Counted from the first letter of the stretch, positions 46,911 to 57,201 are shown. The stretch: 64,000 nt of DNA from Endozoicomonas sp. SCSIO W0465 (GCF_023716865.1 NZ_CP092417.1:1838001-1902000); one strand, 5' to 3'. A program made the numbers and translations. Notes: generated by a model from the letters alone, not told the origin.

Positions 46911-46926
46911 TGCGATACTGCTTCCA
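46911..46926 (-). promoter_or_regulatory. Candidate sigma-54 promoter of glnK-amtB
   Basis: On the minus strand TGGAAGCAGTATCGCA has GG and GC separated by exactly 10 nt, the -24/-12 layout, about 50 nt before the glnK start. It deviates from consensus between the two core pairs. Confidence 0.45.
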
Positions 46927-47202
46927 AAGTCTACGCATTTCCCCTCGTGTTACAACTGCCTGTTTATTTCAAGGGCTAACAAAAGGAAGAACGGACCCCG
47001 CCAGTATTGGTTTCAGGCGATCCCGCCCGGCACTGATTAAATGGTCAACCTGTCTAAGCAGGTATTGTGCCAGTTTTTACCTATCCCCATAAATGGACAT
47101 GATCGACGGTTACACGGATTCAAACGAGTCCCGAAACCAGCATACGCACCCCTTTGACGCACTAAATTGATGCACTAAAACCGATTGTCTCGCCCAACAG
47201 GT

Positions 47203-47217
47203 GCACCATAACAGTGC
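47203..47217. promoter_or_regulatory. Candidate NtrC binding site
   Basis: GCAC-N7-GTGC (GCACCATAACAGTGC) matches the NtrC dyad core. It lies about 290 bp upstream of the sigma-54 candidate, farther than usual but possible for an enhancer. Confidence 0.35.
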
Positions 47218-47475
47218 GCAATCACCAGGCCTCATAGCCTTCGTTGCAAACTTCTTTGCAAAAGAGTTGAACCGCAGCTAGGCCATAGCGGCTATAATCG
47301 CCCATGATAATCACATTTTTCATGGTATTTTCCCTGTTTATCTGGTTATTTTTTTGTGTTTGCTGGCGATTTAAAAGTCGTCAGCAAAAAAGTTATGGCC
47401 GTGTGGCAATACCTGAATTTTATTGCGGTGTTGCTACGCGCTCACTTGATCGAAGAATATAAACAGGTAGCTGCC

Positions 47476-48468
47476 ATGAATCGTTCTAAAAAGCATCACC
47501 TACCAAGCGGTGGTTTTCGCAATAACGAGGCGATGCAAATGCATCATCGTTCGTTGCGGAACATCTTGAAATGGAAAATTACTGAGACCCTGCCGGAGAC
47601 AGTCTCTATTCCGGTGGTGGACGATGATTATTCGGTATTTGAGCATTCCGATAAATCCCTGACGAGCTGGATTGGTCATGCCACCTTTTTGATTCGCCAC
47701 CAGGGCATGAATATTATTACCGACCCGCATTTTTCTGAACGAGCGTCTCCCGTACAGTGGGCTGGTCCCAAGCGTTATTCTCCGCCGGCAATCGCTATTG
47801 ATGCCTTACCCCATGTGGATGTGGTGGTGATTTCTCACGATCATTACGACCACCTGGACCGTAACTCGGTATTGGCGATTCAGAACAGGCAAAAAGACAA
47901 TCCTCCCCTGTTTATGTTGCCCCTGGGTTTAGGCCAGTGGTTCAGCAAACAGGCTATCGATAATTGGGTCGAGCTGGACTGGTGGGAATCCCATACTCAC
48001 CGTGGCTGGACTTATACGGCAGTACCTTGTCAGCACTTCAGTGGCCGTTCAATATTTCCGGACCGAACGCTCTGGTGCGGCTGGGTATTTGAAGCAACTG
48101 CTGAGTCATCTGAACCGGGCAAACGCTTTTATTTTGCCGGGGATACGGGCTACAGCTCGGATTTTAAAGCCATTGGTGAGCACTTCGGCTATATGGATAT
48201 GGCCATGTTGCCGATTGGAGCCTATGAGCCCCGCTGGTTTATGAAAGAAATCCATGTCAATCCGGCAGAAGCCGTGCATATCCACAACGACGTTGGCTCC
48301 CGCTTATCGCTGGCGATGCACTGGGGCAGTTTTATGCTGACCAATGAGCCGATGTTGCAACCGCCGGAAGATCTGCAGGTCGCCAAACGGCAACAGGGTG
48401 TTGCTGATAACGACTTTATTGTGATCAAACCCGGAAAGATTATGGCTTTATTCGATGATGGATTGTGA
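47476..48468 (+). CDS. MBL-fold metal-dependent hydrolase, NAPE-PLD/UlaG-like
   Basis: A 330-residue protein if started at ATG 47476 (MNRSKKHHLPSGGFRNNEAM). This start is preferred because AGGTAG lies 5 nt upstream and homologues begin near HH-x-P-x-G-F-R-N; in-frame ATG 47395 and GTG 47356 would add a weakly hydrophobic leader. Metal ligands: SHDHYDHLD (H-x-H-x-D-H), FAGDTGYS and a later His in AMHWGSF. This group (COG2220) includes NAPE-specific phospholipase D and lactonase UlaG; the bacterial substrate is unknown. Stands alone between glnK and ubiK. Confidence 0.82.
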   Translation: MNRSKKHHLPSGGFRNNEAMQMHHRSLRNILKWKITETLPETVSIPVVDDDYSVFEHSDKSLTSWIGHATFLIRHQGMNIITDPHFSERASPVQWAGPKRYSPPAIAIDALPHVDVVVISHDHYDHLDRNSVLAIQNRQKDNPPLFMLPLGLGQWFSKQAIDNWVELDWWESHTHRGWTYTAVPCQHFSGRSIFPDRTLWCGWVFEATAESSEPGKRFYFAGDTGYSSDFKAIGEHFGYMDMAMLPIGAYEPRWFMKEIHVNPAEAVHIHNDVGSRLSLAMHWGSFMLTNEPMLQPPEDLQVAKRQQGVADNDFIVIKPGKIMALFDDGL

Positions 48469-48617
48469 AATAAGCAGGACTTTGTCCTTCGGCTCAGATG
48501 GTTTTGGCTCTGATAATGATAACCCGGGATTGAGCGTTTTTCTGTACGGGTTCTATCAGGACTTACTGCTATTGAGGTATCCTTCCCCTATCTCTGACTA
48601 CCCGCCAAGCGATAACC

Positions 48618-48914
48618 ATGATCGATAAAGCCGCCTTAATTAATACGATCGCCAGTAAAGCCGCTGACCTCTTTAATGGTGACAAAAGCCAGACCCGGGA
48701 AGATATCGAAAAAAATATCAAAGCACTGGTCGACAGTGCGCTGTCAAAACTGGAGCTGGTCACCCGTGATGAGTTTGATACTCAGGTTGCGGTTCTGAGA
48801 CACACCCGCGAGCGTCTTGAAGCGTTGGAAAAAGCAGTGGAAGCCCTGAGGTCAGAACAAACATTGCTGCAAGACAGCAGCAACAACGACGACCAGCAAA
48901 ACGCTGACAATTAA
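48618..48914 (+). CDS. ubiK: Ubiquinone biosynthesis accessory factor UbiK (YqiC)
   Basis: A 98-residue protein of the BMFP/YqiC family: MIDKAALINTIASKAADLF at the N-terminus, an amphipathic region that can bind membrane, and a C-terminal coiled coil (ELVTRDEFDTQVAVLRHTRERLEALEKAVEAL, quoted here only as a heptad-like span at residues ~47-77). UbiK works with UbiJ in the aerobic ubiquinone-synthesis complex. It is followed by comM, an arrangement common in gammaproteobacteria. Confidence 0.9.
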   Translation: MIDKAALINTIASKAADLFNGDKSQTREDIEKNIKALVDSALSKLELVTRDEFDTQVAVLRHTRERLEALEKAVEALRSEQTLLQDSSNNDDQQNADN

Positions 48915-49027
48915 TCACCGGTTCATACGCTGTGCCTGAAGCTTAAGGCAGGTGCAAACTGAACCGGCAACTCTCTCATAAGCTGCTATCTTTGATCGTT
49001 TGAGGTTGATTAATCGGTCAATAAAAA

Positions 49028-50551
49028 ATGCCTTCAACGCTGGCCCAGGTTTACACTCGGGCAAATCAGGGCATACGTGCCCCATCGGTTTCAGTGGAAG
49101 TTCATCTTTCCCAGGGACTGCCCTGTTTAAATATTGTCGGTTTACCAGAAGCCGCTGTCCGGGAAAGCAAGGATCGTGTTCGCAGTGCCCTTATTAACAG
49201 TGGTTATGAATTTCCTGATGGCAGAATTACGGTCAACCTTGCCCCGGCAGACCTGCCAAAAGAAGGTGGACGTTTTGATCTGCCGATTGCGCTGGGCATT
49301 CTGGTGGCGTCAGGGCAGCTGCCGGGCAAGACTCTGGAAAGTAAAGAGTTCCTTGGTGAGCTGGCGCTTTCTGGTCACCTTCGTCCAGTCAGGGCGATTC
49401 TTCCTGCCTCGTTAGCCTGCAAAGCCATGAACAGGACGTTGATTCTTCCTGAACAAAATGCGTCTGTTGCTGCCATGGTCAGCAAGGTCACTATTATCGG
49501 CACACGAAGTCTTGCAGAAGTTTGCGCTTACCTGCAGGAAAAGACTGATATTGAACCGGCAAAACCAGACCCGCATGTTGGCAGGACAAATTATCCAGAT
49601 CTGTCCGATGTACGAGGGCAGGAGCAAGCCAAACGAGCGTTGCTGATTGCAGCTACCGGTTGTCACCATCTGCTGCTTTTTGGTCCACCCGGTACCGGAA
49701 AAACCATGTTGGCCAGCCGTCTTCCCGGCTTGCTGCCTCCGCTGACAGAGACTGAAGCTCTTGATGTTGCCGCTATACACTCACTCACATCCAGCTCCAT
49801 GGACACTATCTGGCAACGCCCTTTTCGCACACCTCACCACTCCTCTTCATCCGTTTCCCTGGTGGGAGGTGGCAGCATACCTCAACCGGGGGAGGTCTCT
49901 TTTGCACACCACGGCGTGCTCTTCCTGGATGAGATGCCAGAATTTGCCCGCGCTGCCCTGGAAATACTCAGGGAACCCCTGGAAAATGGCGAGGTGGTCA
50001 TCACCCGGGCTAAAGGTCAGGAATGTTTTCCTGCCCGGTTCCAACTGGTAGGCGCAATGAATCCCTGTCCCTGTGGTTACCTGGGAGACAGCCAGCGAAC
50101 CTGCCGATGTTCACCTGACCAGATCAGACGCTACCGAAACAAGCTATCCGGGCCATTACTGGATCGTATTGATCTTCAGATTGAAGTGCCATCGCAGACT
50201 ATCCAAACCATTCTGGAGCCTGCTGTTCAGAACAACCATTCCAAAGAAACCGGTTCTGAAAAGCTCAGAGACATGGTCATCAAAGCCCGAAGAATACAGC
50301 AGGCAAGACAGGGAAAAATCAATTGCCAACTGTCATCCAGAGAGTTGTTTGAAGTATGCGCACTGGGTGAAAAGGAGAAAGGGCTGATCGCCAGAGCGTC
50401 GGAGCAACTGCACATCTCAACTCGTGGGCTGCATCGGGTTTTACGGGTGGCCAGAACCATTGCCGACCTGGCAGACAGCACCTCGGTGCTGAGCCCGCAC
50501 TTGGGAGAAGCCCTGCAATATCGGCAACTGGATCGACAGTCTGTTGCATAA
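49028..50551 (+). CDS. comM: YifB/ComM family AAA+ ATPase (Mg-chelatase-like)
   Basis: A 507-residue protein with the N-terminal ChlI/Lon-protease-like domain (VSVEVHLSQGLPCLNIVGLP), the AAA+ core (Walker A GPPGTGKTML near residue 220, Walker B VLFLDEMPEF near 297) and the zinc-type NPCPCGYLGD...CRC segment before the C-terminal Mg-chelatase helical domain. ComM is a hexameric helicase promoting branch migration during natural transformation. Intact, 113 nt after ubiK. Confidence 0.94.
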   Translation: MPSTLAQVYTRANQGIRAPSVSVEVHLSQGLPCLNIVGLPEAAVRESKDRVRSALINSGYEFPDGRITVNLAPADLPKEGGRFDLPIALGILVASGQLPGKTLESKEFLGELALSGHLRPVRAILPASLACKAMNRTLILPEQNASVAAMVSKVTIIGTRSLAEVCAYLQEKTDIEPAKPDPHVGRTNYPDLSDVRGQEQAKRALLIAATGCHHLLLFGPPGTGKTMLASRLPGLLPPLTETEALDVAAIHSLTSSSMDTIWQRPFRTPHHSSSSVSLVGGGSIPQPGEVSFAHHGVLFLDEMPEFARAALEILREPLENGEVVITRAKGQECFPARFQLVGAMNPCPCGYLGDSQRTCRCSPDQIRRYRNKLSGPLLDRIDLQIEVPSQTIQTILEPAVQNNHSKETGSEKLRDMVIKARRIQQARQGKINCQLSSRELFEVCALGEKEKGLIARASEQLHISTRGLHRVLRVARTIADLADSTSVLSPHLGEALQYRQLDRQSVA

Positions 50552-50743
50552 ACTGGCTTCTGAATTTTAGATTGATCGGAGGTTTAAAAACCTACACCGT
50601 ATTAACCACTTTTGTTTTTGGCTCTTTTCGGGTTACAGACTGCTCTGCAATGAAAATTGGCCAAAGGCCTTGATATACAATGCCTTCAGGAAACTGCTGG
50701 CTAAATATTGCCAAGCCCTGCCACAGGAGGATTCCAGCCTGAT
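50552..50743. other. Spacer between comM and the repeat-rich gene
   Basis: Under 200 bases. A plus-strand frame contains FRKLLAKYCQALPQEDSSLI and may be a gene relic; nothing is recognisable. Confidence 0.35.
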
Positions 50744-52909
50744 TTATGAAATCAGCAGTCTGCAATACGAAAAGAGCCTTGTTTTTTTATTCTCGGCATT
50801 ATCACTGGGTTTCGAGTAGATGGAATACAGTGCAGCCGCACCAGCTACTAGCACTCCACCAAGCAGGAACCTTATGGATATTGGGGCAATGGTAAAAGGA
50901 TTGGCGTCAACAACATCGACGACCTCAACGGAGGGAACTCCTGCCGGAGGCAGGTGAGCAGCTTGTGGCTGGATATTTTCATTACCAAGCGTGGTAGACG
51001 AGGTATCTGTAGAGAAGATAACTGAAGTGGAGGAGGCAACAGGATTTACTGCAATTGGGTTGTTGATAAAAGCGTCAGTAAATTCAACAACATCAACAGA
51101 GGGAGCTGTTGTTGGAGGCAGGTGAGCAGTGGATGGACGGATATACCCGTTATCAAGAGTGGTAGGCTGGGTATTTGTAGAGAAGATCATTGAAGCAGAG
51201 GTGTCCGGAGTGGAAGAGGCAACTGAAGAGCTATTAAAAGCCCCATAATCACATGCCTGTTCGAAGTGGATACCTGTAGCGTTACTCCCGATATTACTGA
51301 CAGATGTCCAACAAATACTCGAACATTCCGGTGAATCAGGGTAGTGGTAAAATCCAAAGCGATCTGCACGGGAGGAGCCGCAGGCAACACCGGGAATACG
51401 CTCACTTGGAGGCCCCCCAAACCCCCCAATAAACAGCCCTCCTATGGCAGCAGCACCATTATTCCTTTTAGTACTCACTGAGCAGTTCCTTGACAGGGTA
51501 TTTTTCGGGCCATCCCCGTCCCAGACATTTCCAGCGCCAATGCCTGCATACTCTGCCAGGGAGGCATCGGTAGTTATTCGACAATTGACCGCTTCAGTGT
51601 TTTCCACGGTGACGCCGGGGCGAGCTTCGCCAACGCCAACGGCAGCACAACCGGTTAAGGAAGCTTCAGCATGGAACCTGCTATCCAGTGCAGTGGTATT
51701 ACTGATCTTGCTTTTGCCCCAGGCTACACCAACACCAGCGGCAGCCCACGCCTGAGTAGAATCATCACCACGGACGGTACTTTTTTCTACCGAATTGTCA
51801 CACATCACAGCCAGGGTGTTTTCAATTCGAGCCTCGCTCCCTGCCTCTCCAGCCCCGATGGCAGAGGCCACTGCACTACCGGTTGAATGCAATTGGCAGC
51901 CCACTGCGCTTACTCCGTTAAGGACCGCACGCCCCATGGCATATCCCGTTCCAATGCCGATACTGGAATGCCATTCAGTTGAAGATACCTTACACTTTAA
52001 CGCTTTTAAATTCTCGATACTCGCATCATTTGTCATTAATCCTGATCCGATAGCTGCTCTTGATTTACGACCGTAACTGGAGACCTTGGAATTAACTACA
52101 TTAAGCGAAATGATTTTGGCTTTGTCCTCCATGCGACCTGTTCCGATAGCAACATCGGCATGATTATTCACCGTTTTGGCTGTGCTATTTTCGACCAGAG
52201 CATTCATTATTTGTGCGTTTTCTCCCATCCTGCAGGCAATAACACCAACGGACCGGTGTGGATCTTCTGAGGTAATGTCAGCGTGGCTAACCCGGATATT
52301 TCTGACCGTACTATTACCACGCATCTTTTCAAACAGGCAGTGTTTTGTACCGCTGATCTTATGTCCACCACCGTCATAGTCCCCTTGAAACGGATCCAAA
52401 CGACAGCCGATGGGGTGGAGATGTTGAGCGTCATTCATATTTATGTCGCTGGTTTGTCGGTAATGGCCGTCCAATGGGAAGTTTGGATCTTTTCCGATTT
52501 TCCCCAGCGTTTCAGCATCGGCAACGGAAATCACCGCATTCGAGACAGCAGAAACGACCTCAATAGATGAACATAAAGTACCCACTGCGGCTGCCAGTGT
52601 ACTTGCCATCGAACTGCCCGGAAGAGCCTGCGCCACAAGGTGACCGCCAAAGCGGATCATACCCGGAAAGTCTGCAGCAACGGGCATGGTCAGTCCAAAC
52701 AATGGCTCAGACTTCACCGGTAAAGAACCTTCAGAAGAACCATAAGTGTGAAACGGAGAAAGCGAAGTACAAAATAATTTGGCCAGTTCAACATACTGCA
52801 CAGACGAAAACCTTTGCCAACGACCGTTCGGCTCCTGATATTCGTTCACTGAATGTTCTGCAGACACCAGATCCGGATGGTTAACGGAATGAATAGTCAT
52901 TACATGCAT
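50744..52909 (-). CDS. Repeat-rich (beta-helix-like) protein with C-terminal membrane anchor
   Basis: A 721-residue protein from ATG 52909 (MHVMTIHSVNHPDL); an in-frame TTG at 53014 would add 35 residues. A GLUG-like element (FQGDYDGGGHKISGTKH) starts a series of about six ~45-residue units with recurring pieces such as AIGSGLMTNDASIENLKALK and AIGAGEAGSEARIENTLAV, suggesting a right-handed beta-helix. Near the C-terminus two ~60-residue Pro/Thr-rich repeats (SSTxxxSVIFSTxT...AHLPP) precede one transmembrane segment (FLLGGVLVAGAAALYSIY) and a short basic tail. There is no clear signal peptide. It may be a surface or host-directed protein; no family is certain. Confidence 0.6.
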   Translation of the reverse strand: MHVMTIHSVNHPDLVSAEHSVNEYQEPNGRWQRFSSVQYVELAKLFCTSLSPFHTYGSSEGSLPVKSEPLFGLTMPVAADFPGMIRFGGHLVAQALPGSSMASTLAAAVGTLCSSIEVVSAVSNAVISVADAETLGKIGKDPNFPLDGHYRQTSDINMNDAQHLHPIGCRLDPFQGDYDGGGHKISGTKHCLFEKMRGNSTVRNIRVSHADITSEDPHRSVGVIACRMGENAQIMNALVENSTAKTVNNHADVAIGTGRMEDKAKIISLNVVNSKVSSYGRKSRAAIGSGLMTNDASIENLKALKCKVSSTEWHSSIGIGTGYAMGRAVLNGVSAVGCQLHSTGSAVASAIGAGEAGSEARIENTLAVMCDNSVEKSTVRGDDSTQAWAAAGVGVAWGKSKISNTTALDSRFHAEASLTGCAAVGVGEARPGVTVENTEAVNCRITTDASLAEYAGIGAGNVWDGDGPKNTLSRNCSVSTKRNNGAAAIGGLFIGGFGGPPSERIPGVACGSSRADRFGFYHYPDSPECSSICWTSVSNIGSNATGIHFEQACDYGAFNSSSVASSTPDTSASMIFSTNTQPTTLDNGYIRPSTAHLPPTTAPSVDVVEFTDAFINNPIAVNPVASSTSVIFSTDTSSTTLGNENIQPQAAHLPPAGVPSVEVVDVVDANPFTIAPISIRFLLGGVLVAGAAALYSIYSKPSDNAENKKTRLFSYCRLLIS

Positions 52910-53054
52910 GAACTGCTCGCCTCGAGTGCTTTTAGCAAGTGTTTTATCGCCTTGTTTCGTTGTGAAAAATTTATATAGTTCATTTATGGCGTGGATATAT
53001 TGGATTTTTTTCAAATAAAAATGATCACAATAATTAAAATAAGCTCAGTTCAGG

Positions 53055-53272
53055 TTAACCCGGATATTTCATAAACTGCCCCGAATCTCGCGCACGACCA
53101 CATGGATGTGGGAGGTAGGGCGACGCAGGATGCCAAAGCCGAGGACTTTGTCGCTCTAAGGGATTTTGCGAAGGAGCGCCTTACCGGGGAGTACGGTCGA
53201 CTGAGTAAAACTCCCTTAGAGCGGCAAAGGACAAGCGAGAGCGGGAGAAGGTTTATGAAATATCCGGGTTAA
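53055..53272. mobile_element. 218-bp MITE with perfect 22-bp inverted ends (TTAA)
   Basis: TTAACCCGGATATTTCATAA... (53055-53076) and its exact inverse complement (53251-53272) bound a segment with no transposase. The terminal TTAA could be the duplicated target, as in the 97-bp element at 13437. The ends resemble IS1380-type termini, but no such transposase is in the window. Confidence 0.75.
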
Positions 53273-53622
53273 GTATTGGTACACTCTTCTAAGCCAGAAA
53301 AATCAAGAGACCACAGGAACTTCCACTATCACCACGGCAGCAGGCTGTCAGACTTCGGAGAAAAGGTTGGACCATCTTCAGTCACGACGCTGAAGTGGTT
53401 ATTTCGTCAAGAGTGTCTCATGAAGCTTTTATACCCTGATGACCATATTAACAGTAAGAAAATAATACTGTTTTCTCGAAAACGCCAAAAAAAATCAAGA
53501 GCCAGTCATTATTTAACATTCCTATTAATTACCACGATTACAGCAAGTCTTTACGCTATTGAAGGAATGGAAGTCACCAATACTTATCAGCTGATACATG
53601 ATCACTTATCAAAAATCCACTC

Positions 53623-54731
53623 GGCTAAGTTACCGTTAATGGTTGAATCAGCTAAACTCCCATAAAATCTACGTTGTAGGGGAGTGATATGCAATCTGAA
53701 CTCTTCCAGAATTTTATTGATTCCATTTCAACATTAACCAGTGAACAGCGAGACATTCTTAACAACTCGCTCCTTAGTACTCAAATAGAGGTTACCGAGG
53801 TAGTAGAAACCACTGACTCTGAACCTGTTTACAGTGAATCTATACCCAATAACGATAATGCAACACCTGACGTAGAAAAGAGCATACTTGCCCAATTTGC
53901 CGAAAACCCCAGGTGCCCCAAATGCAAAAGCCATAGCGTTGGTCGCTGGGGCATACGAAATGGCCGACAGCGCTACCACTGCAAGACTTGCGACTCAACG
54001 TTTAACGCCTTTAGTGGAACGCCTTTGGCAAGGCTCAGGCACCCTGAAAAATGGAACAAGTACCTCGCAGGTATGACTCACTCTATGGTCTTGCGACCAG
54101 CTGCTGCTGAGAATGCCATTGACTTGAAAACTGCGTTCCGCTGGCGTCACCGCTTTCTTGAAGTGATTAATAATGATCAAGCAGAAGAGCTTTGTGGCAT
54201 TACTGAGCTTGATGAAACATTTTTCCGTGAATCCTTCAAAGGGCAAAGAGAAGGCCTTACACGGCCAACCCGAAAGCGGGGTAATGATCCCAACAAAGCC
54301 CGAAAAGTCCCGGTAATGGTGGCTCGGGACCGTAATCGAAATACCGTTGACGGTGTATTAGAAAACGAAAGTGCTAATGAATTGTGCAGGCATTTAAATG
54401 GCCGCATATCGATACAGGCCACGGTCTGTGCGGATGCACACCTCGCTCACGAAAAACTTGCTGACAAGCTTGGATTTGTCTTCAAGGAGCTGGTGACATC
54501 AGCAGGTCAACATGTTGTTGAAGGCATCTACCACATCCAGACTGTAAATTCTTATCACAGTCATTTAAAACGCTGGATTGGCGGCGTATTCCAAGGGGTT
54601 GCAACTCGTTACCTTCCCCATTATCTGGCCTGGAGGCGAGAACTGACGGCAGCAAAAAAATTAACTGTTGGCCGGTTGATCAGCAGAATTACTGAACATT
54701 GGTGCTTCCAACCATTAACGGTAACTTAGCC
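53623..54731 (+). mobile_element. IS1595-like element type b, copy 3
   Basis: 1109 bp, flanked by the 9-bp duplication AATCCACTC (53614-53622, 54732-54740), inside the MutS-like gene. Confidence 0.95.
53689..54729 (+). CDS. IS1595-like transposase (type b, copy 3)
   Basis: 346 residues; it differs from the other three copies by one visible substitution (REGLTRPT instead of REGLPRPT, from a C-to-A change near 54260). Otherwise intact. Confidence 0.94.
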   Translation: MQSELFQNFIDSISTLTSEQRDILNNSLLSTQIEVTEVVETTDSEPVYSESIPNNDNATPDVEKSILAQFAENPRCPKCKSHSVGRWGIRNGRQRYHCKTCDSTFNAFSGTPLARLRHPEKWNKYLAGMTHSMVLRPAAAENAIDLKTAFRWRHRFLEVINNDQAEELCGITELDETFFRESFKGQREGLTRPTRKRGNDPNKARKVPVMVARDRNRNTVDGVLENESANELCRHLNGRISIQATVCADAHLAHEKLADKLGFVFKELVTSAGQHVVEGIYHIQTVNSYHSHLKRWIGGVFQGVATRYLPHYLAWRRELTAAKKLTVGRLISRITEHWCFQPLTVT

Positions 54732-56026
54732 AATCCACTCCGTAGATAAGTACAAGAATGCACTGAACTCTCGTAACCAGAAGCAGGAGTTGCCCGAAAT
54801 TCTCCTGTCTCCGGGAGAAAGACGAAGCATTCTTTTGCAAAATTTCTCCCGAGTTCATAAAAAAGGCAGCGAGATAATAACGCCTCATGCCGTCAAGGAT
54901 CTGCATATTCTCAGTGGGACCACGCAAAATCCCGGACATAGCCTTCTCAGCAATTTAGGCCCACCAATAACGGTCACTGGAGAGATAATGTTGGCAAACC
55001 TGCTGATATCTCCCATTACTGAAGTAGAAATCCTCCAACAACGCCAGAGAGCGCTTCAATATTTGTTGGATCACCCAAAAGTCATCTTTCAGATAGAGGA
55101 GCAACTCATCCGTTATGCTGCAGATGAAGATGGACTGATTGCCCTGCTTGACCCTTCCGATGCAGTTAACAGCCCCCATTTTGATGAGATCGATTACCAG
55201 ACTTACATCCCCGGGCTCACCTCAGATGCATTCTATGAAGAGATTGCTCGTCGATTAAACGACACTATTAGCATTATGAGCACATTGAATGTTCCTATTG
55301 GCCTGATCGCATCCACGCTTCTTGGAAAATTTGACTCACAATACGGAATTATTCAGGGGCTTCTCAATTCAGCAATCAACCTGCCAACCAACATGAATAG
55401 GGTCATTTCCGAAATGCACCATCACTTTCAGGGGCTTCCACCACCGGTCAAAATTTTTACCCTCGGAAGCTTTGTGGTACTGCAAATGATCGCTATTTAT
55501 CAATCCTATCGACTCTTTCAGGATAATCGGGCCGCCTATACTTTTGTCATGGAACGTAGTCGCAGACCCGGACGAGCGCTGGAAAGTGCCAGAGAGCTTA
55601 AACGACTGGCCCAGTATCACCCGGTTCTCGAAGATATTCTGGACCATTACAGCGGCTTTCTGAAGTTTCGAAATTCCACCCAGATTCAGGAAATAGTCAC
55701 ACTGCTAAAGGATGCTCCTGAGAAAACACCCGACGCACTCTCCTATCTATCTACCAATATTGGACGCTACAAGAGAAGCCTTATGCTGCTTCGGCGCAAC
55801 CACATCCCATTAATCAGGATCATGCAGGCCGCAGGTGAAATTGATGCCTGGCTGACCGTTGCCAAGCTACTGAGGTCATCGTCTTACCGGAAAAATAATC
55901 CATTATGCTTTGCACAGTTTGAAGTATCAGCGCTACCGAATCTTGAACTCCGGGGCTTCTGGAACCCTCTGCTACACCCTGCCGCTGCTATTTCCAGTGA
56001 CCTTACTGCCAGCCACGCTATAAGTA

Positions 56027-57201
56027 GTTAAAAGTTTGCTTATGGATATTTTGATCGTACTATCAGGCAGACAAAGAAAGAGATCCTTAATCTATTATAA
56101 GTGGGTCTTGAACTAAAACGTCCCCAACCTATGAAGTATGTCAATATCACTGATGAAGCTGTTGTATTAACTTTGAAATACGCCAAGCACTACGGCCCTC
56201 TGAGGTGTATCAGGGAAAGAGCTCATGGTCTTCTATTGAGTAATCGAGGCTTTACCCTTGAGCAAATTGCAGAAATCCTTGAGATTAAATATCAGACCGT
56301 TTCCCAATGGATTGATGATTGGGAGGACTATGGTATTCGTGCATTGTATAAGAAACATGGTGGTGGAAGATCTTGCATATATGATGAATCTGAAGTGCAA
56401 CGCATAAAAGAGTTAGTAGCAGAAGAGCCTCGTCGTTTATCGTATGTAAAATCCAAAATTGAGGATGAGACCGGTAAATCCTCATCAAAACTTACTCTGG
56501 CCAACATCGTAAAAAAGTTAGGACTGGTTTACAAAAGACTCCGTAAATCGTGCAAACATAAACGGGACGAAGAGCATTTCCAGCGTTGTAAAACTGCACT
56601 GAAAGACGCCCAGGAAGCTGAGCGCAAAGGGTTAATAAACTTGTTTTATTTTGATGAGTCCGGATTTACTCAAGAACCTTGTGTGCCATATGGCTGGCAG
56701 GAAAAAGGAAAGCAGCTCAGAATTCCATCAGTCAAAAGTAAGCGCATCAACGTGCTGGGCTTTATGAATCGGAGCTGTGAGCTGTTTCATTACCCTGTTG
56801 TGGGCTCTGTGAATAGTGATACAGTGATTGCAGCCTTTGACGACTTCGCAGAGAAAATGGAGGATGAAAAATACAGTTCAAATGACCGCTACACCGTAGT
56901 TATGGTGGACAATGCCAGTATTCATACCAGCAAAAAGTTTCGTGACAGAATCGCTGACTGGACTCTTGAGAAAAAGTTACTGATCTGCTTTCTTCCAACA
57001 TATTCACCTGAACTCAATCTGATTGAGATCCTGTGGAGGAAAGTAAAGTATGAATGGCTCAATCTATTGTCAATCAAGAGTTTCACGGAATTTGAAAAGG
57101 AAGTTGAACGAGTGTTCGCTTCATTTGGAGAGAGTCATATGATTTCGTTTGCAAATACTAAATAATCGTTCAGTCAATTTATCCGAAAGCAAATTATCAA
57201 C
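56027..57201 (+). mobile_element. IS630-family element (1175 bp)
   Basis: Flanked by TA (56025-56026, 57202-57203), the IS630 target, with imperfect inverted ends GTTAAAAGTTTGC and GTTGATAATTTGC. Inserted in the MutS-like gene just before its ATPase domain. Confidence 0.88.
56101..57165 (+). CDS. IS630 family transposase
   Basis: A 354-residue protein from GTG 56101, or 344 from ATG 56131 (MKYVNITDEAV). An N-terminal helix-turn-helix (FTLEQIAEILEIKYQTVSQW) and winged helix precede the DDE core: YFDESGFTQEP, VMVDNASIHTS and YSPELNLIEILWRKVKYEWL. Intact. A different lineage from the IS630 remnant at 19972-20542. Confidence 0.93.
   Translation: MGLELKRPQPMKYVNITDEAVVLTLKYAKHYGPLRCIRERAHGLLLSNRGFTLEQIAEILEIKYQTVSQWIDDWEDYGIRALYKKHGGGRSCIYDESEVQRIKELVAEEPRRLSYVKSKIEDETGKSSSKLTLANIVKKLGLVYKRLRKSCKHKRDEEHFQRCKTALKDAQEAERKGLINLFYFDESGFTQEPCVPYGWQEKGKQLRIPSVKSKRINVLGFMNRSCELFHYPVVGSVNSDTVIAAFDDFAEKMEDEKYSSNDRYTVVMVDNASIHTSKKFRDRIADWTLEKKLLICFLPTYSPELNLIEILWRKVKYEWLNLLSIKSFTEFEKEVERVFASFGESHMISFANTK

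Larger units (their letters stand above)
46860..47475. other. Divergent intergenic region, glnK / MBL-fold hydrolase
   Basis: About 600 bases holding the glnK promoter elements listed separately. No gene is convincing. In-frame upstream extensions of the hydrolase gene reach 47356. Confidence 0.4.

Noticed and set aside
53101..53269. Short ORF (MDVGGRATQDAKAE...) inside the 218-bp MITE
   Set aside because: It is confined to the MITE and runs through its inverted end; more likely a chance frame of the repeat than a gene.
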